From Papaver somniferum (lineage: Eukaryota > Streptophyta > Magnoliopsida > Ranunculales > Papaveraceae): a stretch of 64,000 nt of DNA. Where the stretch lies: the NCBI RefSeq assembly GCF_003573695.1, contig NC_039367.1, positions 33,876,442 through 33,940,441 of the forward strand. The letters run 5' to 3'. The translations under genes and the position numbers were made by a program. The notes under the pieces were generated by a model. The model saw only the letters and a program-made list of their open reading frames with translations, searched no databases and was not told the DNA's origin. Numbering within the stretch: position 1 is the stretch's first letter; each line of letters begins with the position of its first letter. Below are positions 37,139 to 48,679 of this stretch, one piece after another.

Positions 37139-38201
37139 CAGGACCAATGAATGATGAAGAGTTCGAGAAGAAGATTTTCTTATATCATAGCCTATTAGCA
37201 ATCGACAACTGCAAGATTCAAATTTAAACTGATAGGAATGATACCTCAAGGAAAGGTTAGCAGGAAGCCTTTGACTAAACTATTTATTGGGATATGTATT
37301 ATCCTAGGAACATAGTCCAACAAAACGAGGTTGGATGACACTGACATTGCTATGTTTTCTTAAAAGAACAATGCACGGAAAAGTGAAAAAACAATATCAG
37401 GGAGGTTTGAAAGTGAGGTAGCTGAGCAAGCTAAGGGCACAATACAAATAAAGTGTTATTCTAAATAATTTTCTGGGATGAGAGACCCTAAACAAATTAA
37501 TTTTGTTGAGAATAAGAGATTATAAAGGTAGTATTTATTTACCTCTTAAAGTTTTCCTTGGAATCCTCTGAGATACTACTTAGCAAGACAAAGGAGAGGA
37601 GTACACACGGGACATAATAGGGTTCTCTAACTAATAAAGGAAATCTATGCCTTAGAAAAATGTTCCAAAACCATGGTTTGAACAAATATAAATTGATCAT
37701 TGTCCAATTTAAGAATGATCCTTCCTACACATGGAAAATTAATTTAGATAGAATCGGTGGTCCTATTGTGTTCAGTCCTCACTATAAATAAGCTAAAAAT
37801 ATTGCAAGGTATCCTCAAATTACCAATGCTACCTTACTCTATTACATTCTAAAGATTGAGAATATAACTATGAACTGATAGCTCAAAAACCATAAAATGG
37901 GCATCGTGAAAAGTAGTCCTATAAGTACATGGAATATGCCTAATTAAGGAGCTACTGTTTAACCTTTGGGAGCTCTTCCTTTTATACAAAGGATAAATTA
38001 AATAGCTTAAACCTAAATATCTCATTAATGCTGAATATTATTTAAGAATTCATCTAGCTAATATGTTACTGATTTTCTTTATTAGACTATGACAATATAG
38101 GAACTGTCACTTCCAATGAGAAGGAAAGATGTAGAAGGAATGCATAGTAATCTTGTAAAATAAGAACCTAAACATACCTAAACTTATTAGGGGTCTATTA
38201 C
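37139..38201. repeat. Second copy of the 1.07 kb duplicated segment
   Basis: Same orientation and about 95 percent identical by eye to 1-1067. After CTATTAC (38195-38201) it continues TCTATTAAAACC without an LTR, so it shows the site before the Tat/Athila-like element inserted in the other copy. No gene is seen. Confidence 0.8.
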
Positions 38202-38543
38202 TCTATTAAAACCTATTTGTATTGATAAGATAAAAAAAATATGACTTAACTGATTTGATTAAACTTAATGTTTCACAGACTCAAAATATTTTTAGCGTGT
38301 TTCATAGATTACCACAGAGATCGAAGAGATTTGAGTGAGAGAAAAATCAATGCAAATCTTTAAGATAAGAATACTAGAGGTTTACCATTATTAAACGAAA
38401 GAGATGTGCAATGGTCTACACGCATGCTCAAAAATCTAGAAAGAACTAGGTTAATTACCATTATATATAATGTTCTACGGTCTAAGAGAGAAACACTTAT
38501 ATTTCGAAGATTTTAAAGAAAAGAGAGTAACTAGTTTTAAACT

Positions 38544-38926
38544 ATGGCTTGTAATCACACCAGAGTACCTGAGAATGCTCTTGTTTTTATTTCTAGGGTG
38601 ATGCGATGCAGGAGGATAATCTTCATAGGGTATAATATTACTTTGGTCATCTATGTGGAACTGATCAATTTCTTCATGAATAACAAGCTAAACTTCTTGC
38701 CTACTGCAACATGAGACCAGAAGAGAAGGAAAAGCCTAATGCAAGGACTAGGGTAGAGATTCAATATAACCTTAAGCGGGGTATTCCTATTAATGCTTCA
38801 ATTTTATATAGTGAAATGCCACGGGGTTATGTATATGATTATGTTCGGAGAATTGAAGCTATAACTGGAAGAAAAGGAAAGGCAACTTTGAGGAGGCTGA
38901 GAAAGCTGATGCCAGAGGTGAAATAG
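38544..38926 (+). pseudogene. Unidentified small reading frame, broken copy
   Basis: It aligns with the frame at 42706-43109. The start MACNHTRVPEN matches the MA-SHKEVPNN of the other copy. A frameshift and two in-frame stops break the middle, where DNLHRV-YYFGHLCGTDQFLHE can be matched piecewise. From 38711 the frame is open for 71 codons to a TAG near 38926 (ARTRVEIQYNLKRGIPINAS). The C-terminal half is basic. I do not recognise the family. It may be a LINE- or Helitron-borne or lineage-specific protein. Confidence 0.45.
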
Positions 38927-39716
38927 CTTTTTAAGAAGATTAAAGGTAAATGATGAAAATTTGGTTGAATCTTACTAAGTTTAGTCCTATATTTTTGGAT
39001 TTAAAGTTGTTGTCTATCTTTTGTGTTTATAAAGTACTGGTTTCTAATGTTTATATGTGTAATGGTATTTTCCTATTGAATTTGATGGGTAGTCACATAG
39101 TTCGACTTTGTTACTCCAAATATCAAAAATGGGAGAAAACTAAATTATCTTGGGTATAAGTTATTATCTGAATTTGAATTATCTACGGAGAAATGAGTCT
39201 CAAAAATATACTATAACCAATTTAAATAGGGAATACTCTATAAGATCAAAACAAAGTTCATATCATGAAAAATCTCTAACATCCAAACCCTCAGAAGAAA
39301 ATTTTCTTCTAGAGAGACTATAACTACCTTATTTAATCCTAAGATCTCCAAGAATTTAAGAATATTGTTTAAATAAATTTATATAATTGGCACTATTTTC
39401 CTGCCCACAATCATCTATCAAAACATTTCCAATTGACATTAAAATATAATCACTTAATTCTACCTAGTTGGACCTAAACTGACAATTATTTTCCTGCCTA
39501 CAATGATTTGTCTAAAGTTTGTGTTCTTGTGTATGGGTGTTTTCTTGATGGTTCTAAAATATAGTCACTTAATTCAACCTAGTTGCACCTAAACTCAAGG
39601 GGTGGAATAAATATGCTTTATCTTAGTTCTACGGAGCTTACTAGATTTGAGCTTAAATATATGCAAAATCAATTTTAGGAGAATGCCAAGGATAGTTTAA
39701 GATTTGGGTACTCTAG
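38927..39716. other. No recognisable feature
   Basis: AT-rich DNA with a near-repeat of CTTAATTC-ACCTAGTTG-ACCTAAACT (about 39455 and 39570). The sequence is interrupted at 39716 by a solo LTR and continues at 42259. Confidence 0.4.
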
Positions 39717-42253
39717 TAAAAAAACAGGGCTCTAACAACCACACCTAATATTTTGTTCGGCAATGTGTATGGACTAACTCCAATATAATTCATAGAGGAT
39801 CAACTAGACAGCCAGACTCAATCAAGAAAATATATCCAATAGTTATATCTATGTTTCTCAATGTAATAAAAAAATTAAACAGATAGAATCCGTGAGCCTG
39901 ATTATTATGAGAAATAACTTGAAGGGTACCAAAGACCAATGTTCAAGTGTCAATCAATTTCAATAAACAACCAAATGTTGGATTTACCAATTGATTGAAC
40001 TACGCATAACTGTGATATTTCAATTATATAAACAAATATAATGCGGAAAAGAAATAACACAGACACTAGAATTTTTATTAACGAGGAAACCACAAACGCA
40101 GAAAAACGTCGGGAGCTTGTCCAGATTTGAACACCACATTATATTAAGCCGCTACAGACACTATCCTACTACAAGTTTACTTCAGACTGGAATGTAGTTG
40201 AGCCCTAAACAAGTCTCACACCGATTAAGGTACAGTTGCGTTCCTTACGCCTCTTAATACTAGCAGGAATCTACGCACTTGATTCCCTTAGCTGATCTCA
40301 CCCACAACTGAGAATTGCTACGACTCAAAGTCGAAGACTTTATAAAGAAATTTGTCTCCCACAGAAAAGTCTATTCTGATAGATAAATCTGTCTCCCACA
40401 GAGATACATATAAAGTTTTGTTCTGTCTTTTGATAAATCAAGTTAAACAGGAACCAATTGATAATCCGGTCTTATATTCCCGAAGAACAGCCTAGAAATA
40501 GTAATCACCTGACAATAACTTAACTATATGGTAGTAGAACAAGTTATTGTGGAATCACAAAGAATGAGTCGAAGAGCTCTGTGATTACTTTTTATATCTT
40601 CCCTATCGAAGATAAATCTCGAGCAAATCTTAGAGAATATAGTACTCAATATGATTGAACAAGTAATCTTAGGTCTGGCTTCAGAATCCCAATGAAGTCT
40701 TTAGGTCATTAACCTATAATGGTTTTAGGAAAAACCTAAGTTTAAAAGAGAATCGACTTTAGTCGCAACTAGTATCACACATGAGGTGTGGGGATTAGGT
40801 TTTCCAATTGCTAGAGTTCTCCCTTATATAGTCTTCAAATAAGGGTTTAATAACTTTGAAACAAAGCAATCAATATTCACCGTTAGATGAAAACTTGATT
40901 TAAGATTCAAGCTAAGTTTACTTAAAACCAAAGTAATATATCTCCACCATTATATGGTCTTAGCTTGTTACACACAAATGAAATATACCTTCATTTAGAT
41001 ATGGGTAACCGTACCTAAACGTGTATATTGAGTTGGCTCAATAATAGTTAAACGAAGTTAGCCATATGAACACTTTTGTATTAACCACATTCATCTAACA
41101 CTTCTAGATAAAATGATAATCAAATGAATCAATTTGTATTACTCATAGATTTTTTCAATTGTTTATATTCTCATATAAGTATACAAGACACAATCGCAAC
41201 AATATCAGATTTGATTCAAGAGAATCAATTCATGAACATTTAGCCACAGTCTACAAAGATTGCATTCCTTAATTTATATATGTATTTGTTCGTGAGTATG
41301 AAATCATACTTCACCGGTTTTAGAACTTAAACCAACTCAGTTGGCAAACGAGTACGCAAACTAGAGTTCCGGATGCTGATCACGTCCGCCAGTTCACAAA
41401 TGGGTATGCATACTGTCGTACCGGACCTAAATCAGGTGAAACGGTTCGCATACTGGTATGCAAACTTGGTTCCCAGACTTTGAAAGTTAAAACCGTTTGC
41501 ATACTGGAACACAAACTTGGTTCCCGGACCCGAATCATACTACAACAGTTTGCATACTGGTATGCATACTGTGGTATATCCAGACAATGGTTATTTTTTC
41601 TAAACTCCCATTTCAACCATTGAAACATCCTTAGAAGACGAAAATACCTGTCTCACACAAACTATGAGCTTATAAGTAATTTTCAATTGATCGAATGTTC
41701 AATACGAAACATTTCGAGTCTACATAAAATGATTGTCTCTCATAAATCATGTAAAGATGTTTCAAGGAAATTTTCACATGATCATCTTTTGACTCATTAT
41801 TTAGTTTCCAACAAATAAATTGTTTTCCAACTAAACTCGTCAAGAATAATGATGAAAGTATTTAAAGCAAAAAGCTTTCCAACACATATTTCGAGAAAGA
41901 TACAAGCGAGTTAAACTCAACTCGAAATATCAAATGTATATAATGTAAAAGTCCATATAGCTATACGACTTAATCTTATTAGGAGATAGAATATAATAGA
42001 CTTCTGAGTGATATATAAGTTTTAGTCTCCACATACCTTTTGTTGATGAAGTTCCTCCAAGTTCTCCTCAGTAGATCTTCGTCTTCAATCGATGAACGTC
42101 GTGAAGTCTAAAGGTCAACTACACATTATATTCTAATCTGAGACATAGCTATAAGTAGACTAGAAATCAAGACTTATAGTTTTTATCACCTAAACTTGAC
42201 AAACAAACTTGAGATAGCAATGCTTGCGAGTTCGACCGAGCAGTGCTCTAACA
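39717..42253 (-). repeat. Solo SIRE-family LTR, minus orientation
   Basis: Read on the minus strand it begins TGTTAGAGCACTGCTCGGTC (42253) and ends near GCCCTGTTTTTTTA (39717), 2537 bases. Flanking five-mers TCTAG (39712-39716) and CCTAG (42254-42258) agree at four of five bases and are a probable target duplication. A TATATAAGG promoter box lies near 40820-40835 on the minus strand. A minisatellite of GTATGCATAC and TTTGCATACTGG units lies at about 41340-41580. No interior adjoins it. Confidence 0.8.
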
Positions 42254-42258
42254 CCTAG

Positions 42259-42705
42259 GAAAATCATAAACATAGGACAAATCAAAATACAAGACTAACA
42301 GTTGCATCTTCAGAAGCTTAAGAAATTTTGAGAGATTAAAATTGTTATTAAATCCTAGGGATACCAAAACTTATAATATTGTGTAAAATCCTATTACCAC
42401 AAACTAACCCACTGTGGATTATCAAAACTCTTCATAATTGTCAATTGAGGCTGATAGGCTAGCTGCAATTATACCTCCAGAACATTATTGAGAAGTTAAG
42501 TATATGCAAGTTCCTAGATACAGAATGATAAGAAAACTAAGAGACTTCAAGAGGAAGATAGAGAGTTTTCATTTAATAGGTTTTCCTAACCACATTAAGA
42601 AGAAACAAGAAATTATTTATATTAATACTAGAGAGAAACAAGATTTGCATCAGTTGGATTGAGAGGAAGCACCTAAATTGTGATTTTAGAAGAAAGATCA
42701 ATCTC
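42259..42705. other. No recognisable feature
   Basis: Continuation of the host sequence left of the solo LTR. A basic translated stretch near 42520-42640 (MIRKLRDFKRKIESF) may be an upstream part of the reading frame that follows, but it is not joined to it without a stop. Confidence 0.3.
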
Positions 42706-43109
42706 TAATGGCTTGAAGTCACAAAGAAGTTCCCAATAATGTTCCGATCTCAACCATCGGAGTTATGCAGTGTAGAGACAATTACCTGCATCGAATCCAA
42801 TATTATCTGTGTGATAGATGTGGAAGTGAAGCCTTTCTTCATCCTAATCAGGCACAATGGTTTACCTACTACAACTTAAAGAAAAAAGAGAAGGATAACC
42901 TTCATATTAGTGCTAAAAGAAGAATTCAGATTAAGATGGAGAGAGGTCTGTCTCTCGATGCCATTATATTTTATAAGGAGATGTCCCCTGGATTTGACTA
43001 TGAGTATATTCTAAGGAGAGAGACCAGATATCTCCGGCAAATAGGGAAAGAGCATTATGAGGAGATGAAGAGAAAATATGTTGCAGAAGAGATGGATGAA
43101 GAGGATTAA
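42706..43109 (+). CDS. Unidentified small protein, better copy
   Basis: A 114-codon frame is open from ATG 42765 to a TAA at 43107. Homology with 38544-38926 extends it upstream to ATG 42706, interrupted only by a TGA as third codon. The N-terminal half has CDRCGSEAFLHPNQ, a possible half zinc site, next to an aromatic stretch (WFTYYNLKKKEK). The C-terminal half is basic and helical (RRIQIKMERGLSLDAI, YEYILRRETRYLRQ) and ends acidic (EEMDEED). Conservation between two copies that differ at more than half of their residues suggests past coding function. No family is recognised. Helitron or LINE cargo, or a decayed host gene, are all possible. Confidence 0.4.
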
Positions 43110-43616
43110 AACTTGTCCAATATGTGATTTCTTTACTAAGGATTATATGTTGCTTCTATTACTTAAGATTTTTGTACTGGAATGTTGATCTTGTCTCTAG
43201 AAAATCATAAAAGAGTATTCTCAATATTTTTCTAATGTTCTATCTAGTTATCCTTATACCGATGTTAAAAAGGGACAAATAGCAAACTCAGAGATTGAGT
43301 TAGATTCAAGAAAAACTTGATTCACCCTAGATAGTGGACTCTGTGCAAAACTAATCGTGTTTTTGAATTCCTTAGACCTTAAAGCATTACAGGTTTTCAT
43401 AAGAAATCTAATATTACTAAAACTAATGCCGAATGCGTTATAAACATTTCTTATCTCAGAATCCATTACTACCATCAGCCAAATTCATTTTATAGATTTA
43501 AATCAAGAAACTTAGTTAAGAGGCGTAGGTCATTTTGAGAAGTATTTTTTAAGAAGGAGTTGAGGATTTTTCTTAGAAAAGAGAAGAAGATTAATAAAAA
43601 CAAATAGAAAGAAAAA
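43110..43616. other. No recognisable feature
   Basis: AT-rich DNA between the small reading frame and the next solo LTR. A 73-codon minus-strand frame (43475-43254) has no recognisable motif. The stretch ends in the target copy CGTAC (43617-43621). Confidence 0.4.
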
Positions 43617-44214
43617 CGTACTGCTAGAGCATTGCTCGATCGAACTCGCATGCGTTTCTATCTCAAGCATGTTTGTCAATGTTAGTGATCAAAACTATAA
43701 GTCTTGATTTCTAGTCTATTATAGCTAAGGTGTCGGACTAGGATAGAAAGTGTAGTTGAGTTCAAGAACTCCATGGCAATCATCATACAAGACAAAGGAC
43801 TACTCAAGGAACCGGTGGATCTTCATCGACTAAAATGTATGTGGAGACTTGAACTTATCTATCACTCAAAAGTTTATTTATCTCCTATCTTGAGACAAAA
43901 ATCGTTTTGCTATGTAGACTTAGATTATATACATTTGGTATTTCGAGCCGAGTTTATCTCGCCTATCTATTTCTCGAAATATGTGTTGGTAAGCTTTCTC
44001 TTTAGCCAAGTTCATCTTTACCCAGTGACGAAAGTCATGTTATGTTTTAATCACTTTGAAAATTGCTCTGACGAAAAATGGTTTGTGAATAACAACTATA
44101 TAATGTCTTATGAGAATGTTTCAATGATTGAAATGAGAGTTTAGATTATATAACCATTAGAGGATATAAGCATTGTTGTGGAAACACATATATGTATAAG
44201 TCTTTATTCCTTGA

Positions 44215-44420
44215 ACCGAAGTTTGCGAACTTTGTTGATCAAGTGAACTGGAGTAGTGCGTGAGCTAAGTCCGTGAACTCAGTCCGCAAACCCAGTCTGC
44301 GAACTCAGTTCGCGAACCCAGTCTGCGAACTGGCGAAGTTCTCAAACCCGAGAATTTCTGCTGGAGTTTGTGAACTCCATCCTGGAACTTAAGTCCACGA
44401 ACCCAGTCCGCGAGCTTGAT
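44215..44420. repeat. GCGAACTCAGTC minisatellite in the LTR
   Basis: Irregular units of CAGTCYGCGAACYCAGT and close variants (GCGAACTGG, GTGAACTCC). It occupies the place where the sister LTRs carry TATGCATAC arrays, so the array sequence has been replaced between copies. Confidence 0.7.
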
Positions 44421-44882
44421 TAGGTTATATCTAAAAATGATGATTGTGAACTTATTCATATTAACTAAGGAATGCAATTGCAAACCGTGGCTATATAGTT
44501 TATGAACCGATTCAAGTGAATCAGATCGTTTTTGCTTCAATTGTGTCTTGTGTAGTACATGAAATTTCCTTGCAATTGAACAACTCTCTAACTAGTTCAT
44601 TTGAGTCATTTGAACTAGTTGTGGTGAAGAAAAATATGGTTGATATGAAAGTGATCATATGGCCAACCATTTGGTTAACTATTGTTGAATCAACCAATAT
44701 ACAAGTTTGGGTATGATTACACAAGCCTAGAAACGTGTATTTCATTTGTGTATAACAAGCTATGTTTTCTATCTAATGGTTGATAAATATTAGCTTGAAT
44801 CTAATCAGGTTTTCATCTAACGGTGAATATTGAATGCTTTGTTACCAAGCTAACATTGATTACAAACCCTGATTTCAAAGAT

Positions 44883-44890
44883 TATATAAG
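44883..44890 (+). promoter_or_regulatory. TATA box of the SIRE-family LTR
   Basis: TATATAAG followed by GGAGAACTCT. The same box and downstream sequence occur in the other SIRE-family LTRs (minus strand near 20260, 32610 and 40830). Confidence 0.55.
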
Positions 44891-46101
44891 GGAGAACTCT
44901 AACAACTGGGAAACCTAATCCCCACACATTTTGTGTGATACTAGTTGTGCTAAGATAGAGTTGATTCTCCTTTAACATTTGGTTTCTTCTTCTAAACCAG
45001 GTTAACGACTTAAAGACTTCATTGGGATTGTGAAGCCAGACAGATACTACTTTATCGTAGTTGTGTGATATGATCTTGCTATTTCTATCGTACGAGTACA
45101 ATTGTAACAATTGGCTTGAGATTTCTATCTCCGATAGGCAAGATAAAAAGTAATCACAAACATCTTTGTCTCATCGTTCGTGATTCCACAATATCTTTTT
45201 TCGCTGCGTCGATTAAGACTATTGTGAGGTGATTGATAATACTAGGCTGTTCTTCAGGAATATAAGTCCGGATTATCAATTGGTTCCTGTTCACCTTGAT
45301 TTATCAAAAGACGGAACAAAACTCGTAGGTATATTCGTGGGAGACGGATTTATCTATTACCATATACTTTTCTGTGTGATACAAATTTGTTTATTAAAGT
45401 CTTCGACTTTGGGTCGTAGCAACTCTTAGTTGTGGGTGAGATCAGCTAAGGGAATCAAGTACGTAGTATCCTGCTGAGATCATAGACGTAGGAGCATAAC
45501 TGTACATTGGATCAGTGTGAGATTGGTTGGGGTTCAACTACAGTCCAGACCGAAGTTAGTTTGGAGTAGGCTAGTGTCTGTAGCGACTTAATACATTGTG
45601 TGTTCAATCTGGACTAGGTCCCGGGGTTTTTCTGCATTTGCGGTTACCTCGTTAACAAAATTCTGGTGTCTGTGTTATTTCTTTTCCGCATTATATTTTT
45701 TTATATAATTGAAATATCACAGGTTTTGCATTGTTCAATCAATTAGAATATCCGACCTTTTGGTTGTTGATTTAAATTGATTAACAATTGGATATTGGTC
45801 TTTGGTACCATCCAAGTTATATCTCTAGTATTTGATAAAGACTCGCAGATTTCTATTTGCTTGAGTATATATCCAATCGAGAGATTGAGATATAAACTCT
45901 TTGATATACTTTTTATCTAGATTGAGTCTAACTGTCTAGTTAATTCTCTAGAAAGTATATTGGAGTTTGTCCATACAGATTGCTAAGTGAAATATTGGGT
46001 GTGGTTGTTAGACCCTCGCTTTTTCACGTACATATGAAGTTCATTTTGATTAGAGATAGGAGCAATACGATTAGAGAATGTGAGAAGGAGGTGGATTATT
46101 G

Positions 46102-46375
46102 CACTACACCATTTTTCCCGATTCGAAACGGTTTTTGAGCGTTACGAATCGGGGTTGTAATGGTTCATGACCGTTACGAAAAGGGGTGCTACAATTTTTT
46201 CGCAACGGCCCATTAGCCGTTACGAATTTTTTTCGTAACGGCCCTTGCAACAGCTTAGAGCCGTTACTACGTGGCACCGTCGTAACATGCTCAAGCCGTT
46301 ATGAATTTATTCAGTAGCAACACGTTGTAACACGTTAAAGCCGTTACGAATTTTTTTGTAACTATAAAAATATTA
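46102..46375. repeat. CACTA terminal and subterminal repeats, left
   Basis: At least eight copies of CCGTTACGAA or TCGTAACGG, in both orientations, some diverged (CAACGG, GTAATGG). Transposase-binding repeats of this kind are usual in CACTA ends. Confidence 0.7.
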
Positions 46376-46379
46376 CTGT

Positions 46380-46445
46380 CGGTCAACCTTGACCTGGTCA
46401 AAATCAGTCAGCAATGACCAATTTTGACCGGATCAAGGTTGACCG
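46380..46445. repeat. 25-bp-arm hairpin
   Basis: CGGTCAACCTTGACC at the left and its complement at the right form arms of 25 bases with two mismatches around a 16-base loop. It lies just inside the CACTA subterminal repeats. Confidence 0.75.
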
Positions 46446-47329
46446 GCAGCTCATTCTCGACCGAGATACGCCGAAATTCCAAATAAATACACATTTCATT
46501 CTACCAATCATTCATATCTAACAATAGTTTCAATCAATTCATACTCTACTCAATCAATTCATATCTACACATTCATATAAAAAACACAAATTTTTCTAAG
46601 TACCAATTTTTTTTTTTGTGAAGTATCAAATTCTGAGGGAATACATAGATAGAAATTTACTAAGTTCCAAAGTTCAGTTCATAGAAACTTAAAAAACTTT
46701 CTAAGTTCATAACTTATATCTAAGTTTTCCCATGTCACATGCTAACAGGAACAGAAACACGACTCACATAAAAGCATTCTCATGCCGCAGACTGCTGCAT
46801 CTGAAGTAGGATTCACAAAGCTGATGGAATCCAACGCGACAACAGCTATGCATCTTCAATCCAATGGCCATTGCTCTTACATGATCTCTCTACCAAGAAA
46901 GAAGAAGCTACATAGTACTTCACCTGCAGACACAAAACACTGTTAACAACGGTTTAACAACAATGTTGTTAGACAAGAAAATTAGGCAAATGCAAGAGTG
47001 TAAACCAAATTTAGTTGGTTAGAGATAACATCACACATAGGACAATACAAAAACGATAACATACTCAAAAAGAAAATATTGGTGGAATAGGAAATCATGA
47101 AAACATGTACAAAGAGCTCGAGGGATTACCAAGCTTACAAAGAAGGGAACTAAAGCTATCCAGAAATATGTATGCCAACCTGCACATTGAAAGAAAAAAG
47201 AGAGGCTTTTAATACAGTTTGTAAGATCAACATGCCAGGAAAATAATTAGCTGGTTGAATTTTAAAATCAAAGACTTTGAGTTGTTTGTAACTTACTAAT
47301 ACAGATTTATCTTCTTGGCGATTTCGTAC
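46446..47329. other. CACTA interior without recognised exon
   Basis: AT-rich DNA. Nothing coding is recognised between the hairpin and the first captured fragment. Confidence 0.4.
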
Positions 47330-47680
47330 TAGATTGCTTTGTGCTTCTTGTTGTTTGATCACATATCCTTGCTGATACAAAACACAGTAGAAATTTAGTA
47401 AAGAAACTCGTAGCCAAGACTTTATCATGTCGTACGCCTTGAATACAATAGTTAGTGAAGGAACAATATGCACAGAAAAAAGACCAAAGAAAGCAAGTTT
47501 AAGTTGATTAATAAAGAAAGCAAGTTTAAACTGAATGTCTTTACGAATACTTAAGATAGAATATGCGGACACAAAAAAACCAAGAGGTACCTGCATCCGC
47601 CTCCTAACAACATCTAGCCGGTATGTAAATGTCTGACCAAACAACCCAGCTACAACCCCACAAGATAGACGCAAGATATA
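47330..47680 (-). pseudogene. Captured mitochondrial carrier gene fragment
   Basis: On the minus strand, exon 47680-47591 (90 bases) lies between a TTCTCAG acceptor and a CAG|GTACCT donor. It encodes LSCGVVAGLFGQTFTY and DVVRRRMQ, the third-repeat signature of SLC25 carriers (P-x-D/E-x-x-R/K, with the Pro changed to Arg). After an intron, IVPSLTIVFKAYDMIKSWLR near 47470-47400 matches the last transmembrane helix and tail. Closest in my recollection are plant CoA or adenine-nucleotide carriers. Only the last two exons are present; the first two thirds of the protein are missing. Confidence 0.7.
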
Positions 47681-48125
47681 CTGAGAATGTAAACTACACA
47701 AACCATGACATATACTCTTTTTAGGACTTGTAACCTACAAATCTACACAAACATGACTCACATAACATCGCGAGATCCAATTTCAATTCTTAAAGGAACA
47801 CCCTGATGACAAGAAAATTCATTTCTAAATATTATGAGAAGAAAATACTAGGAATATGAAGGAGAAACAACTGGCATGTTCAGCCAAACTACGCAGAGAA
47901 AGCAAACATTTGAAGGCTGAAACTCAGACACAGCAAACATTGGAAGATTACAATACCTTTAATTTTTTTTTGCACAAAAGCATATTGTAATTACAAAAGT
48001 ATGAAAAAAAACTACTATGAAAAAGCATTCAACATATAAGTTATCTTTGATTGATCATCTGAAATGTATATGGAACTGCATTCATATACTTTGGCATTGT
48101 GAGACTTGAGAGATCGAGTACCTTT

Positions 48126-48598
48126 TTAATATTTATCAGCACCTTCATCAAACACACCAGAACTTCCAACTCTGAAATCCAGTTGCTTTTGATGCTTTAA
48201 TCTACGACGCTCATCAAAACTTTCCCACCCTTCAAACTTCTTGTGTGACATAATACTTGGATACATAAGACAATCACCTCTTGCACAAGTTTTAGATAAA
48301 AAAAAGAATCAAAAGTCAATACCTGACTGAGAATATCAATTGTGATTTCTGTATTATGAAGATCAAGAGTCGAGAGCTGGGTGCACATTTTGAATAGCGT
48401 CGAAGGAAGGGATTTGAGGCTATTATTACTCAGATGCAGAGCCTACAAAACATGCGACTAAGTAAATGATGATATGATTCAGATAATTGACAATGGTAGG
48501 AAAAAAGAATATTGGAGTACCTTAAGATACCGTAAACTCCCAACTGTGTCAGGCAAGTCTACCAAGATATTTGATGACGAGTAAGAGCTACTGCCAAC
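48126..48598 (-). pseudogene. Captured LRR protein C-terminal exons
   Basis: Three minus-strand exons are seen. 48598-48521 (26 codons) ends NILVDLPDTVGSLRYLK. 48442-48323 (40 codons) reads ALHLSNNSLKSLPS then KMCTQLSTLDLHNTEIT. 48241-48126 has FDERRRLKHQKQLDFRV and ends at TAA. All borders between them are GT-AG. The L-x-x-L-x-L pattern identifies leucine-rich repeats, and the last exon is the charged C-terminal tail of a plant intracellular LRR protein. The first exon also carries 8-9 codons (VGSSSYSS) that belong to the Gly/Ser/Tyr-rich fragment upstream, so the two genes are fused inside one exon. Confidence 0.7.
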
Positions 48599-48679
48599 CT
48601 TCCACCAAAAGACAAGTAAATATAAGATGTCAAGAGAAAAGCTTTAAACTACAAAACTGGTAAAAGGTTTAATGCATAC

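Larger units (their letters stand above)
43622..46026 (+). repeat. Solo SIRE-family LTR, plus orientation
   Basis: It begins TGCTAGAGCATTGCTCG and ends CCTCGCTTTTTCA, 2405 bases. The five-mer CGTAC is perfectly duplicated on both sides (43617-43621 and 46027-46031). It contains a TATATAAG promoter box at 44883-44890 and a minisatellite at 44215-44420. No interior adjoins it, so LTR-LTR recombination probably removed the rest. Confidence 0.92.

Noticed and set aside
43254..43475. 73-codon minus-strand frame
   Set aside because: No motif, no paralogue in the window, and no initiation or splice context. Treated as chance.
44215..44420. GCGAACTCAGTC array as a CRISPR or satellite centromere array
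   Set aside because: Only about 200 bases, irregular, and confined to one LTR.
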